DNA of 64,000 nt, from the NCBI RefSeq assembly GCF_030127105.1, contig NZ_CP126161.1:558001-622000 (forward strand), written 5' to 3'. Shown piece after piece: positions 1 through 8,936 of this stretch. The first letter of the stretch is position 1. Every line of letters starts with the position of its first letter. A model generated the notes under the pieces. The model did no database searches, was not told the origin of the DNA, and saw only the letters and a list, made by a program, of their open reading frames with translations. The position numbers and the translations under genes were made by a program. Source of the stretch: Haloarcula pelagica. GTDB taxonomy: Archaea; Halobacteriota; Halobacteria; Halobacteriales; Haloarculaceae.

Positions 1-1
1 C

Positions 2-265
2 GGCGAACTCGGCTACTACCTGACGCCGGACGCCTGGGGGAACGGCTACGCGACAGACGCGGCACGGACCATCGTCGACTACGCGTTCGCCGAGTTGCGC
101 CTCCACCGCGTCCACGCGCTGGCCTTCGACGACAACGAGGCGTCCCGGCGCGTTCTGGAGAAGGTCGGGTTCGAGCACGAGGGCGTCATGCGGGAACACT
201 GGTTCCGCAACGGCGAGTACGAGGACGTACACGTCTACGGCCTGCTGGCGCCCGACTGGGAGTAG
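2..265 (+). CDS. GNAT-family N-acetyltransferase, C-terminal part (RimJ/RimL-like)
   Basis: Only the last 87 codons lie in the window; the 5' end is cut off. The visible protein begins at a Gly-Tyr-Tyr-Leu strand and continues through WGNGYAT, which matches the acetyl-CoA pyrophosphate-binding loop of GNAT enzymes. It then has the ARTIVDYAF helix and the NEASRRVLEKVGFEHEG segment typical of the RimJ/RimL protein N-acetyltransferase branch. The family transfers acetyl groups from acetyl-CoA to amino groups, often the N-terminus of a ribosomal protein. The actual substrate cannot be inferred from this fragment. Its stop codon abuts the stop of the convergent peroxiredoxin-like gene. Confidence 0.85.
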   Translation, partial: GELGYYLTPDAWGNGYATDAARTIVDYAFAELRLHRVHALAFDDNEASRRVLEKVGFEHEGVMREHWFRNGEYEDVHVYGLLAPDWE

Positions 266-721
266 TCACAGCGCCGCGACGGCGTCCAGCAACGGGGCGA
301 TGTCGGGGACCTCGCCCGACCCGTCGTCGGCCCACGCGAACCGGACGCGACACCGACTGTCGACGAGGAACGCCGCCCGTCGCGTCGTCCCGTCGGGTCG
401 CTGGACGCCGAACTGGGCGTCGACGCCGGCGTGGTCGATCAACAGCGGGAACGGGAGTCCCAACTCCGCCGCGAACGAACGGTGGTCCGCCATATCACCC
501 GGCGCCACGCCGAAGACGGCGATCCCGTCGGTCAGTTCCCTCCACTCGGTGTCCCGTAACGCCGCCAGGTACCGCCGGCAGCGCGGCGCGAAGTCCTCGG
601 TGTAGAAGGCGACGACGACGGGCGCCTGCCCGGCCGCAGCGGAGAGCCGGTAGGCGCCGCTCCCACCGTTTGCGGTCCCCTGGAGATCGAAGTCCGGTGC
701 CGGATCGCCAGCGTCGAGCAT
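266..721 (-). CDS. peroxiredoxin-like thioredoxin-fold protein
   Basis: This is a 151-residue AhpC/TSA-type protein. The N-terminal GDPAPDFDL segment and the VVVAFYTEDFAPRC stretch match the strand and active-site helix of peroxiredoxins, which reduce peroxides with a peroxidatic cysteine. Cys48 sits where that cysteine is expected. The canonical Pro-x-x-x-Thr-x-x-Cys setting is altered: Ala replaces the Thr that normally activates the Cys. No obvious resolving Cys partner is seen beyond one further Cys near residue 124. It is therefore a peroxiredoxin-fold protein whose peroxidase activity is uncertain. It converges on the acetyltransferase gene. Confidence 0.75.
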   Translation of the reverse strand: MLDAGDPAPDFDLQGTANGGSGAYRLSAAAGQAPVVVAFYTEDFAPRCRRYLAALRDTEWRELTDGIAVFGVAPGDMADHRSFAAELGLPFPLLIDHAGVDAQFGVQRPDGTTRRAAFLVDSRCRVRFAWADDGSGEVPDIAPLLDAVAAL

Positions 722-831
722 ACCCGAGCGAACGACCTCCTGCGAGAAGAACCTGGCCGTCGTGACAGCGCCGCCGCTGGTCAGCGTGGGCAGAACGGGG
801 AGAATCAGGACGCGTCTGTGTCCGACACGGT

Positions 832-1116
832 TCAGTCGGCCGTGACCTCGCGGCCGGCCGCGGTCTCTTCGGGGACGGGCGTGGCGAGTTTGTAGACTGC
901 GTACAGTCCGAGGACGGCGATGCCGGCCAGGACGAGTCCGGTCCGGATCGTGGGGTCGATCATGGGGGTGGCGACGATCTCGCCCGCGTCGTTGGTGATC
1001 GGTGCCGCGCCGAAGGGTTTGCCCGCCAGCGTCTCGATCAGCCCCATGACGACGACGCCCAGGACGATCAGTCCGCCGCTCAGTGCCATTGCCGCCTTGT
1101 CGATGATGTCAGTCAT
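832..1116 (-). CDS. small two-helix membrane protein downstream of DoxX
   Basis: This 94-residue protein has two clear hydrophobic segments (about residues 10-28 and 58-78) joined by a polar loop, and a short acidic C-terminal tail. I do not recognise a characterised family. It follows the DoxX gene on the same strand after 65 bp, so the two are probably cotranscribed. Its partner may be a quinone-interacting or redox membrane protein, so a role as an accessory subunit is possible but inferred only from position. Confidence 0.7.
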   Translation of the reverse strand: MTDIIDKAAMALSGGLIVLGVVVMGLIETLAGKPFGAAPITNDAGEIVATPMIDPTIRTGLVLAGIAVLGLYAVYKLATPVPEETAAGREVTAD

Positions 1117-1181
1117 TGGTGGTCTCCGTTGGTTGGTCGGGGGGTGGTGTTGGTGTTTGTGTGGTCGTCAGTCGGTGCTGT

Positions 1182-1706
1182 TCAGCCCAGCAGGTATTTG
1201 AGCCGGGGGCGCTGTCGGACGAACTCCATCTTCTCGATGATGGCGTCGAGGCCGTAGTAGCGCCCGGTGCCCAGGACGATCATGGTGACGAACAGCAGGA
1301 GTCCCATGAAGTCGCTGTTGACCAGGCCGTGGCCGAAGCCGGCGTTGCCGACCCAGAACAGGGTCATGAAGACGACCCCGCCGAAGGCCGCCAGCCGCGT
1401 CAGCGCGCCGGCGATCAGCGCCAGCCCGATCAGCGTCTCGAACAGCGGCACACCGGGCGCGATCAGCCACGCCAGGTTGTTGCCCATCCAGACCGGGATC
1501 GGCCCGAGTGCCGTGCCGGTCATCTGTTGCATGTAGGCCGGCCCGTACGCGAAGTTCAGGCCGTCCTCGATGAGCTTGGTCACGCCCGCGTGGAAGAACC
1601 ACCAGCCAGTCAGCACACGCAGCATCGCCAGCCAGTAGGCCGTCCACGGTCCGTCGAGCTCTAGCTCGAACGCCTCGCCCAGGGGGTTGGTTGCTTGGTA
1701 GGACAT
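1182..1706 (-). CDS. DoxX/DoxD-family membrane protein
   Basis: The 174-residue protein contains four hydrophobic helices and the FFHAGVTKLIEDG segment after the first helix, typical of the DoxX family (the fold of the small subunit of archaeal thiosulfate:quinone oxidoreductase). Haloarchaeal members are usually of unknown substrate. The GNAGFGHGLVNSDF loop before the last helices is also characteristic. It is the first gene of a two-gene unit with the small membrane protein downstream, and it has a good TATA box upstream. A direct thiosulfate role should not be assumed. Confidence 0.8.
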   Translation of the reverse strand: MSYQATNPLGEAFELELDGPWTAYWLAMLRVLTGWWFFHAGVTKLIEDGLNFAYGPAYMQQMTGTALGPIPVWMGNNLAWLIAPGVPLFETLIGLALIAGALTRLAAFGGVVFMTLFWVGNAGFGHGLVNSDFMGLLLFVTMIVLGTGRYYGLDAIIEKMEFVRQRPRLKYLLG

Positions 1707-1745
1707 CGGTGGGTTACCTCACATATGGACATCTGGCCGAGACCA

Positions 1746-1755
1746 CCATATAAAC
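1746..1755 (-). promoter_or_regulatory. TATA box of the DoxX unit
   Basis: Read on the minus strand this is GTTTATATGG, a strong haloarchaeal TATA-like element about 43 nt before the DoxX start codon. It predicts a short untranslated leader of roughly 15-20 nt. The remainder of the 215-bp space up to rtcB holds no recognisable gene. Confidence 0.6.
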
Positions 1756-1921
1756 AGACGTGCGTTCCCATCGACTGAAAACGGTTCTGAGCGCCTGAGA
1801 ATGAAGAATTCTGCAGTTTCCGTCGTAACCCCGTGTTCGGGCGGGCTTTTTTCCGTCGGTCGGGCACGCGGCTCCCGAACGACCGTGAGGTTCAACACCG
1901 CCACTGGGCTATCAGTCGACA

Positions 1922-3382
1922 ATGACCCTCAAACTGGAAGGTGCCCACACCACGGCACGCGTGATGGTCGACGACGAGTCGCTGGTCGAGGAGGGGTGTC
2001 TCGACCAGATCAAGACGCTCATCGACCACCCGGCGTTTACCGAGCCGGTCCGGGTGATGCCCGACACGCACTGGGGTGCCGGCGCGCCCATCGGCTTCAC
2101 GATGCCACTGGCCGACCGCGTCGTCCCCAACATCGTCGGCGTCGATGTCGGCTGTGGCATGTGCGCGACGAACCTGGGGCCCGAGCTCCCGCTCGCCGAC
2201 GCCGAGCGCGAGCGACGCGTGCGCGAAGCGGTCCCGATGGGACGGGAAGTCCACGACTACGACGACGCCGTCCACTTCGTCGAGGCGTTCCCCTTCGAGC
2301 GGGCCAACGAGGTGTTCGAGCAGTTCGACCGGGCCTTCGCCGAGAAGTTCGGCGAACGTATCGACCCCATCGAGTTCGAGTTCGACGGCTACGACGGGGA
2401 GTACTTCGAGTCGCTGTGTGACCGCGTGCTCGCGGCCCAGCGTCAGGGGATGGACCACGTGATCAAGAGCGCCGGGACCCTGGGCGGCGGGAACCACTTC
2501 GTCGAGTTCGCTCGCGCTCGCAGTTCCGGGGACTACTGGCTCGTCGTCCACAGCGGCTCCCGGTATCTGGGCAAGTCCGTCGCGGAGTACTGGCAGTCGA
2601 CGGCGACCGACCGCCGAACCATCGGCGCCATCCGCGACGAGATTCCCGAGGAGTACACCCGCTTCCTGAAGTTCGACCCCGACACCGTCGAGTCCCGGGA
2701 CCTCTACGAGTGGGTCACTGGCGGCAAGGGCGAGTCCTATCTGGACAAGGAGCGCCTCCGGCGCGAACTCGACGGGAAGGAGATCGAGGAGGCCTTCGAC
2801 ACGCTGGGCCGGCTTCAACAGGCCGTCCACAGCGACGACGGCGACCGTGAGACGGATCTGGACTGGCTCGAAGGCCGGGAGGCCCACGGCTACTACGTCG
2901 ACATGCTGTTCGCCCAGCAGTACGCCCGCTGGAACCGCGAACTGATGAGCGACGCCATCTGTGAGACACTGGGTGTCGAACCGGTCGAGCGCTTCCAGTC
3001 GACGCACAACTACATCGATTTCAGAGACTTGACGGTTCGTAAGGGTGCCACACCGGCCCGCGAGGGGCAGCGCCTCCTCATCCCGTTCAACATGGCCGAG
3101 GGATCGGTCATCGCCCGCGGGAAGGGCAACGACGAGTACCACCAGACCGCGCCACACGGCGCCGGGCGTGTGATGAGTCGGACCCGAGCCCACGATGTCG
3201 TCGACATGGACGAGTTCGCCGAAGCGATGGACGGCATCTACTCCGAGTCGGTCGTCGAGGCGGTCCGGGACGAGGCACCGATGGCCTACAAGGACGCCGA
3301 CGCGATCCGCGAGGCGATCGAGCCGACCGCCGAGGTCGTCGAGTGGCTCGACGTGGTCCACAACCTCAAGGCGACATCGTAG
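1922..3382 (+). CDS. rtcB: RtcB-family RNA ligase (tRNA-splicing ligase)
   Basis: RtcB joins RNA 2',3'-cyclic phosphate and 5'-OH ends in a GTP- and Mn-dependent reaction, sealing tRNA exon halves after intron removal. At 486 residues it matches the archaeal family length. The VDVGCGM motif holds the metal-binding Cys78; GGGNHFVEF lies near residues 187-195; and His412 in the HGAGR motif corresponds to the guanylylated histidine. No intein interrupts the gene, although archaeal rtcB genes often carry one. The ATG start gives MTLKLEGAHT, matching family N-termini. No archease gene lies nearby. Confidence 0.93.
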   Translation: MTLKLEGAHTTARVMVDDESLVEEGCLDQIKTLIDHPAFTEPVRVMPDTHWGAGAPIGFTMPLADRVVPNIVGVDVGCGMCATNLGPELPLADAERERRVREAVPMGREVHDYDDAVHFVEAFPFERANEVFEQFDRAFAEKFGERIDPIEFEFDGYDGEYFESLCDRVLAAQRQGMDHVIKSAGTLGGGNHFVEFARARSSGDYWLVVHSGSRYLGKSVAEYWQSTATDRRTIGAIRDEIPEEYTRFLKFDPDTVESRDLYEWVTGGKGESYLDKERLRRELDGKEIEEAFDTLGRLQQAVHSDDGDRETDLDWLEGREAHGYYVDMLFAQQYARWNRELMSDAICETLGVEPVERFQSTHNYIDFRDLTVRKGATPAREGQRLLIPFNMAEGSVIARGKGNDEYHQTAPHGAGRVMSRTRAHDVVDMDEFAEAMDGIYSESVVEAVRDEAPMAYKDADAIREAIEPTAEVVEWLDVVHNLKATS

Positions 3383-3446
3383 CCCGACCCGCTCGGTGTC
3401 ACCCGGGGCACAAACCCTATCCCCGGGCCAGACCACTGTCCAGTCG

Positions 3447-4259
3447 ATGGCGTTCCGGCGGTTCCTCCGCGGGACGGTCCCCTGGGACCGGCTCGAAGGC
3501 GTCACCAAGGCGGTGATGGAGCGGTACGGGGAGTCGTCGGCTCGCGTGGAGTTTCTGGAGGCGGACAACTGGCTCTCGACGCCGCTTGTGGTCAACGACC
3601 ACTGGTTCGTGAAGGTGATCACCCAGCAGAACTCGCTGGTCCACGCACTCCTGACGACCGGCCGGAACCTGGGCGCGTTCTCCTCGGGGACGGAGGGGTT
3701 TTTCGAGCACTTCGGGACGCCCTACGAGATGGCCGAACACGAACTGGCCGCGACCGAGCGGATGCGGGAGCTCGGCATCAGCGCGCCCGAGCCGGTCGAG
3801 GCCTTCGAGTACGAGGGGATGGGCGTCGTCGTCCTGGAGTATCTGGCCGAGTTCGAGACGTTCGACGACCTCGACCCCGAGACGGTCCGGCGCCACGCAC
3901 CGACGGTGTTCGACTTCCTCCACCGGATGCACGAGGACGGGCTGGCACACGGGGACTTCCGGTGTGAGAACGTCCTGCTGGCCGACGGCGAGGTGTACTT
4001 CATCGACGCGACGAGCGTCCGCGAGGACGCCATCGCCGACGCGCGGGCCTACGACCTGGCGTGTGCGCTCGGAGCGCTCGAACCCATCGTCGGCGCCGAC
4101 GCGGCCGTCGGTGCCGCCGCGGAGTTCTACGAGACCGACGAGCTCCTCGCCGCCGAGGAGTTCCTCGATTTCGTCAACATCCGCCCGGACCACGACTTCG
4201 ACGCCGGCGACCTCCGCGGCGCGGTCGAGAAACTCGCAAGCGGCGGTCCCTCGGAGTGA
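3447..4259 (+). CDS. RIO/Bud32-like protein kinase-fold protein
   Basis: This 270-residue protein has the minimal kinase fold of RIO-type atypical kinases and related small-molecule kinases. Lys56 in WFVKV is the likely ATP-binding lysine, HGDFRCEN (residues 168-175) is the catalytic loop with Asp170 and Asn175, and IDAT (Asp187) is the DFG-equivalent metal ligand. An N-terminal helical segment precedes the kinase domain, as in several archaeal RIO relatives. It lies 64 bp after rtcB on the same strand and may be transcribed with it. Substrate is unknown. All catalytic residues are intact, so activity is likely. Confidence 0.8.
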   Translation: MAFRRFLRGTVPWDRLEGVTKAVMERYGESSARVEFLEADNWLSTPLVVNDHWFVKVITQQNSLVHALLTTGRNLGAFSSGTEGFFEHFGTPYEMAEHELAATERMRELGISAPEPVEAFEYEGMGVVVLEYLAEFETFDDLDPETVRRHAPTVFDFLHRMHEDGLAHGDFRCENVLLADGEVYFIDATSVREDAIADARAYDLACALGALEPIVGADAAVGAAAEFYETDELLAAEEFLDFVNIRPDHDFDAGDLRGAVEKLASGGPSE

Positions 4260-4265
4260 GGCGGC

Positions 4266-5180
4266 TCAGTCGCCGCTCGACCGCGCTCGTGCCGTCGCCG
4301 CGACGCCGACCAGAACGACCGTCCCACCGAGGAGCGTCGCCGCGCTCGGGACCTCCGAGAGGATCACGAGCGCCAGCAGCGCGCTTCCGAGCGGCTCGCC
4401 AAGCAGTGAGACGCTGACCAGGCTGGACTCGACGTGTTCTAGGGCCCAGTTGAGGACAGTGTGACCGAACACGCCCGGGCCGACGGCCATCGCCAGAAAG
4501 AGGAGCCACTCGTGAGCCGGATAGCCGCGGACGGGCGCCCCGCTGGCGACCGCGAACCCGAGCAGACAGGCGGCCGCGACGCCGTAGACGACGGCCACGT
4601 ACGGAAAGAGCGGGAGCCGCTGTCGCAACGACCGGCCCGCGAGCAGGTAGCCGGCGGTCATCAGCCCGCCCACCGCGGCGAGTGCGTTCCCGTACAGCGG
4701 GGCCGCCCCGACGCCGCCGCCCAGTAGGTCCCCCAGCGACATCACCGCCATCCCGGCGACGGCGACCACGACACCGACCGCCGTCCGGCCGTCGACCCGC
4801 TCGTCGAGGACGAGCCAGGCGCCGACCGCCACGAACAGCGGGTGGGACTGGACGAGTGTCACCGAGGCGGCGACGCTGGTCCAGGAGAGGCTCTCGAACC
4901 ACGCGGCGAAGTGGACCGAAAGTGCAACGCCGGTCAGCGCCGCCGCCAGCAGGTCCCGGCCCGACAGCGCCGACAGCCGGTCGGCGTGACGCCCGAGCGC
5001 GACGGGGGCGACCAGCGCCGTCGTGAACAGCACGCGGTAGAACGCCGCCACGACCGGCGGCGCGTCGCTCCACCGGATCAGGATGGCGCTGGTGCTGACC
5101 GCGAGCACGGCGACGACGAGTCCGGTCCGGGGGTCGAATCGACGGGCCGACACACCGCCCGGGACGGACCAGCGGGACAA
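4266..5180 (-). CDS. DMT-superfamily (EamA) transporter
   Basis: The 304-residue protein has ten predicted membrane helices in two repeated halves, the hallmark of EamA-domain drug/metabolite transporters. The LIRWSDAPPVVAAFYRVLF segment in the first half and GNALAAVGGLMTAGYLLAGR at the start of the second half are typical. These proteins usually export small metabolites such as amino acids, but the substrate here is unknown. It converges on the kinase gene, with stops 7 bp apart. Confidence 0.88.
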   Translation of the reverse strand: MSRWSVPGGVSARRFDPRTGLVVAVLAVSTSAILIRWSDAPPVVAAFYRVLFTTALVAPVALGRHADRLSALSGRDLLAAALTGVALSVHFAAWFESLSWTSVAASVTLVQSHPLFVAVGAWLVLDERVDGRTAVGVVVAVAGMAVMSLGDLLGGGVGAAPLYGNALAAVGGLMTAGYLLAGRSLRQRLPLFPYVAVVYGVAAACLLGFAVASGAPVRGYPAHEWLLFLAMAVGPGVFGHTVLNWALEHVESSLVSVSLLGEPLGSALLALVILSEVPSAATLLGGTVVLVGVAATARARSSGD

Positions 5181-5244
5181 GAAAGTGATCGAGTCCGGAG
5201 AGTGACCGACCCGGACCGCCGTCGAGTCCCCGAGCGAGTTCCGG

Positions 5245-5796
5245 TTACTCCGCGTCCTCGGGCACGTCGAAGTCGTGGAAGTGCTCGCCTTCTTCCTTCG
5301 AGAGGATGTCCAGTGCCGCCGCCCCGCCGTCGCCGGCGGAGATGATCGCCTGCCACTCCTGGTCGCGGACCATCGCGCCGGTCGCGTAGGCGTCCTCGAC
5401 GCTCGTGGCCATCGAGACGTTCACGTCGACGAGGTCGCCGTCGAAGGCACAGCCGAGCGACTCCGCCAGCGAGCGGTCGGCGCCGGTCGCCAGGACCAGG
5501 TACGTCGCCTCGACGCGCTCGCCGTCGACCGTCGCCGCGAAGCCGTCGTCGGTCCGTTCGACGGACTCGACCTCGCCACCCCGGAGGTCGGCGCCGAAGT
5601 CGGAGACCTGGGTGCGGGCGTCCTCCTGGAACGCCGAGCCGTCCTTCGACTCGATCCCGAGGTAGTTGAACAGGTGGGCCTTGTGCATCCACGTCTCGTC
5701 GGTGTCGTAGACGACGGTGTCGAGGCCGTTTTTCGCGGTGAACAACGCTGCGCTGAGGCCGGCGGGACCGCCGCCGACGACGAGTACGTCAGTCAT
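5245..5796 (-). CDS. short FAD/NAD(P)-binding flavoprotein (thioredoxin reductase-like)
   Basis: The 183-residue product begins with VLVVGGGPAGLSAAL, a Rossmann dinucleotide-binding motif, and contains LVLATGADRSLAESLGC, a second typical segment of the thioredoxin-reductase-like superfamily. It is far shorter than thioredoxin reductase (about 300 residues). It lacks the inserted NADPH domain and the CxxC redox centre, so it is a single-domain flavoprotein. The ATG at 5796 is chosen because the motif follows it immediately. It is divergent from the Tat-exported gene. Function is unknown. Confidence 0.8.
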   Translation of the reverse strand: MTDVLVVGGGPAGLSAALFTAKNGLDTVVYDTDETWMHKAHLFNYLGIESKDGSAFQEDARTQVSDFGADLRGGEVESVERTDDGFAATVDGERVEATYLVLATGADRSLAESLGCAFDGDLVDVNVSMATSVEDAYATGAMVRDQEWQAIISAGDGGAAALDILSKEEGEHFHDFDVPEDAE

Positions 5797-5925
5797 GCAG
5801 ATGCCCGTGAGAGCGGGACGGCGGAAAACCCTGTGACTGTGTACGGCCGCCACACGACCGGCGTCGCTACAACTGGGGTTTGTCCCATCTGAAGGCTTAT
5901 TCCGGCACGAGTCGGCCACACGGCT

Positions 5926-6462
5926 ATGGAGCGACGACGGTACCTCGCGGCGCTGGGCGGGTCGGTCGCCACGCTCGTGGGCGGGACCGCCGCGGCGAAC
6001 GCGACGCGCGTGGACATCACGCTCGACGGGCGTCTGCACCGCGCCGACGGCGACCCGGCAGCCACGACGAAGACAGTCACCGACTCGGCTGTCGAGTACG
6101 ACCCGGACTCGGGCCGCGTCCGGACCGACCACGGGACCGAACCGTTCGACGCGTGGGCTCGCCGGACCGCGATCGAGCACGCCGCCGAGACGGTCCTGTC
6201 GGTCGTCGACCGCCGTCTCGACGAGGACCTCTCGGGAGTCGGGCGGGGGATCAGGAGCCTGCTGTTCGGACTCGTCGTCACCGTCGACCACACCGTCACC
6301 CGGAACCGGGACGGCGAGGTGGTCGGCGAGCCGACCGTCCCGATGGAGCAGTTGCTGGCGACGGCGCCGCGGACGATGCGGGCGACCGTGGAACTGGACG
6401 GGCGATCGCTGGAGCGGCCCGTCCCGGTCGGCGTCGGCCACAGCGAGACGCAGTACCTCTGA
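5926..6462 (+). CDS. Tat-exported protein of unknown function
   Basis: The 178-residue protein starts MERRRYLAALGG followed by a small hydrophobic stretch and an Ala-rich cleavage region. This fits a twin-arginine signal, the dominant export route in haloarchaea. The mature part has no Cys and no motif I recognise. It contains an acidic central section and a short hydrophobic patch near residues 108-118. A TATA-like GGCTTATT lies about 30 nt upstream, so translation is probably leaderless. It converges on the SRPBCC gene. Confidence 0.65.
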   Translation: MERRRYLAALGGSVATLVGGTAAANATRVDITLDGRLHRADGDPAATTKTVTDSAVEYDPDSGRVRTDHGTEPFDAWARRTAIEHAAETVLSVVDRRLDEDLSGVGRGIRSLLFGLVVTVDHTVTRNRDGEVVGEPTVPMEQLLATAPRTMRATVELDGRSLERPVPVGVGHSETQYL

Positions 6463-6464
6463 GC

Positions 6465-6950
6465 CTACGCTTCGAGGAGCTTCTTCGTGGTCCGGTGGCG
6501 GTACCGGAACATCGGCTCGAAGCCGACGACGCCAAGCGGGCCGGCCGCCCGCCCGACCGGCCCGCCCGGGAGTTCGTACTCGACGCTGTCCTCGACGATC
6601 GTGGCGTCGGGGCCGTCGGCGATGAATCGGTGCGTGTGCTCCCAGTGGGGGAACGGTCCCTCCCGCATCACGTCACGGAACATCGCCTCGTCGTCGCCCT
6701 CCTCGCGGGCGACGATGTCCGAGACCCAGCGCTGGCGCGGGCCGACGCCGAACGGCTGGACCGTCGCGACGACGGTCGATCCGGCTTCGAGCACGTCGGG
6801 ATCGAGTTCACCGTCGGGTCCGCGTGCCTCCTCGATCCGGAGGTGCATCCAGTCCGGTGTCAGCGCCACCAGTCCGTCGCCCGCGGAGTGAAACTCCCAG
6901 ACCCGGTCCAGCGGCGCGTTCACGCGGACCCGGCGGTCGTAGGTGTCCAT
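6465..6950 (-). CDS. SRPBCC-family (START-like) ligand-binding protein
   Basis: This 161-residue protein opens with RVRVNAPLDRVWEFHSAGDGLVAL, the characteristic first strand and helix of the SRPBCC/polyketide-cyclase fold. It ends with a long helix, RYRHRTTKKLLEA, typical of the fold's C-terminal lid. Members bind hydrophobic ligands in a deep cavity. The conserved WEHTHRF and ATIVEDSVEYELPGG segments match haloarchaeal homologues. The ligand is unknown. It may follow glutamate dehydrogenase on the same strand, with 37 bp between them. Confidence 0.82.
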   Translation of the reverse strand: MDTYDRRVRVNAPLDRVWEFHSAGDGLVALTPDWMHLRIEEARGPDGELDPDVLEAGSTVVATVQPFGVGPRQRWVSDIVAREEGDDEAMFRDVMREGPFPHWEHTHRFIADGPDATIVEDSVEYELPGGPVGRAAGPLGVVGFEPMFRYRHRTTKKLLEA

Positions 6951-6987
6951 GGCCGGGGTTAGGACGGGACGCGCAAAACGTCGGCGA

Positions 6988-8244
6988 TTACGGCCAGATA
7001 CCGCCCTGCTCGGCGGCGTTGACGACGCGGCGAATCGCGACGACGTACATCGCTGTCCGGAGGTTCGGCGCGTCGGTGTCTTCGTGGGCCTCGATCAGGT
7101 CGTCGAACGCGTCGGTGACGACCCGTTCGAGTTCGTCGTTGACCCGCTGTTCGGTCCAGGAGAAGCGCTGTCGGTTCTGGACCCACTCGAAGTACGACAC
7201 CGTCACGCCGCCGGCGTTCGCCAGGATGTCCGGAAAGACGTGAACGTCACGCTCGGTCAGCACGTCGTCGGCGTCGGGCGTCAGCGGCCCGTTCGCGGCC
7301 TCGACGATGACCTCGGCCTGCACGTCGCGGGCGATGTCCTCGTCGATCGCGTTCTCCAGGGCCGCGGGGACGAGGACATCGACAGCCATCGTCAGGAGTT
7401 CCCGGTTGCTCAGTTCCTCGGTCGCGCCCTCGAAGCCCGACAGCGACCCCGTCTCGCCTTTGTGCTCTTTGGCCGCTCGCGTGTCGAGTCCGTCGGGGTT
7501 GTACACCGCCCCCGAGGAGTCCGAGACGGCGACGACGCTGGCGCCGAGGTCCTCGATGAGTTTCGCCGCGACGGAACCGGCGTTGCCGTAGCCCTGGACG
7601 GCGACGGTCGCGCCCTCGATGTCCTTCCCGAGGTAGTCGAACGCCTCCCGGGTCGTGAGCATCACCGAGCGCCCGGTCGCCTCGACCCGGCCCGCGCTCC
7701 CGCCGGAGTCGGGCGCCTTCCCGGTGATGACGCCCGGTTCGGTCGTGTTTTCCAGCGTCTCGTAGGTGTCTTTGATCCAGTTCATCTCCTGCTGACCCGT
7801 GTTGACATCGGGCGCGGGGATGTCCCGGTCGACCCCGATAAAGGGGCGCAGTTCCGTGGCGAACGACCGGGTGATCCGTTCGAGTTCGGCTTCGGAGTAG
7901 TCGTCCGGATCGATCGCGATACCGCCCTTTCCGCCGCCGTAGGGGATGTTCACCGCGGCGCATTTGTACACCATCCACCCCGAGAGCGCCTTGACCTCGT
8001 CGCGGGTCACCTGCGGGTGATAGCGGATGCCGCCCTTGTACGGGCCGCGGTCACCGTTGAACTGTGAGCGGTAGGCCCGGAGTACCTCGACCGTACCGTC
8101 GTCCAGCTCCACCGAGAGGTTCGTCTCGACGACCCGTTCGGGGTGTTTCAGGCGTTCGAGTACGTCCGTGGCGTAGGGCAGGTACTCGGCCGCGTCCGAG
8201 ATCTGCTCTTGTAGACTCTCGAACGGGTTGATGTCGTTCGCCAT
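6988..8244 (-). CDS. gdhA: glutamate dehydrogenase (Glu/Leu/Phe/Val dehydrogenase family)
   Basis: This cytosolic enzyme interconverts glutamate and 2-oxoglutarate plus ammonia with NAD(P)H. The 418-residue length is normal. [12 protein letters not shown] (residues 68-79) binds substrate, PYGGGKGG with Lys106 carries the catalytic lysine, APDVNT holds the catalytic Asp, and [11 protein letters not shown] is the Rossmann loop. The ATG at 8244 gives [14 protein letters not shown], matching family starts; upstream in-frame sequence is low in similarity and was excluded. Cofactor preference and paralogue type cannot be decided by eye. A T-rich promoter-like stretch lies 25-30 nt upstream. Confidence 0.93.
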   Translation of the reverse strand: MANDINPFESLQEQISDAAEYLPYATDVLERLKHPERVVETNLSVELDDGTVEVLRAYRSQFNGDRGPYKGGIRYHPQVTRDEVKALSGWMVYKCAAVNIPYGGGKGGIAIDPDDYSEAELERITRSFATELRPFIGVDRDIPAPDVNTGQQEMNWIKDTYETLENTTEPGVITGKAPDSGGSAGRVEATGRSVMLTTREAFDYLGKDIEGATVAVQGYGNAGSVAAKLIEDLGASVVAVSDSSGAVYNPDGLDTRAAKEHKGETGSLSGFEGATEELSNRELLTMAVDVLVPAALENAIDEDIARDVQAEVIVEAANGPLTPDADDVLTERDVHVFPDILANAGGVTVSYFEWVQNRQRFSWTEQRVNDELERVVTDAFDDLIEAHEDTDAPNLRTAMYVVAIRRVVNAAEQGGIWP

Positions 8245-8384
8245 GTGAATAGTTGACAGACAGCGGCCAAAAGCGTACCGCCGCCGGCGAGACGTACTGT
8301 CGGCCGGCCGAGACGTGTCGCTCGCCCCGTCGAGGCGGAGTCCGGCGTCGAGGACGGCACCGGGCCGGGACAGCGCGACTCCCG

Positions 8385-8780
8385 TCAGAGGAACTGGCCC
8401 GCGGCGACGCCGGCGGCTATCAGGACGGCGAAGACGACCGCTCTGAGCCGGATTCCGACCGAGCGGCCCGTCACACGGCCGAGGAGCCTCCCCACCGGCG
8501 GCAGGACAGCGACCCCGCCCAGGACGAACAACACCGTCCGGATGTCCGAGGCGACCGCGAACCCGGCGACGACGGCCACGTAGCCGACAACGTAACTGGC
8601 TCGGTCGGCGAGTGCGGTCCCGTCGGTCGACTGGGCGCCCGTTTCGGCGTCCAGCGCCGCCTGTCGTTTGACGTAGTCGTCGAGGCGCTTTTTCGCCGCG
8701 TCGTTCTGTGGCTGCCCACACCGCGGGCAGAAGTTGACCGAACCGTTTAGCGAGAGCCCACACGCGTCACAGTCCGGCAT
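8385..8780 (-). CDS. zinc-ribbon membrane protein
   Basis: The 131-residue protein has an N-terminal zinc ribbon: CDAC (Cys4 and Cys7) then CPRC (about residues 18-21). It is followed by a basic linker and two to three hydrophobic helices covering residues 60-130. This double-zinc-ribbon-like plus transmembrane layout is common in archaeal proteins of unknown function. The ATG at 8780 places the first Cys pair at the N-terminus as usual. It lies upstream of the glutamate dehydrogenase gene on the same strand but is separated by a likely promoter. Confidence 0.72.
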   Translation of the reverse strand: MPDCDACGLSLNGSVNFCPRCGQPQNDAAKKRLDDYVKRQAALDAETGAQSTDGTALADRASYVVGYVAVVAGFAVASDIRTVLFVLGGVAVLPPVGRLLGRVTGRSVGIRLRAVVFAVLIAAGVAAGQFL

Positions 8781-8936
8781 ACGCCAGTACCGTCTCGGCA
8801 CGCGATTATGAACATTGTGATGGGGGAGGTGGCCGTCGAGTATCGCTGCTGAGAATCCGTCCCACAGACATAAGAGCGCCGAGCGCCGAGCTATCGGCCA
8901 GTACCAGTACCGATAGCAGTATCGGACCCGTCATCG

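Noticed and set aside
1844-1855. T-rich run (GCTTTTTTCC) as a terminator
   Set aside because: It lies between divergent genes with no transcript ending there; no stem precedes it.
1922-3382. intein or intron in rtcB
   Set aside because: The gene is continuous at normal family length and both catalytic motifs are uninterrupted.
1892-3622. 576-codon minus-strand frame opposite rtcB
   Set aside because: It is the antisense shadow of rtcB and the kinase gene; composition is that of reversed acidic codons with no family features.
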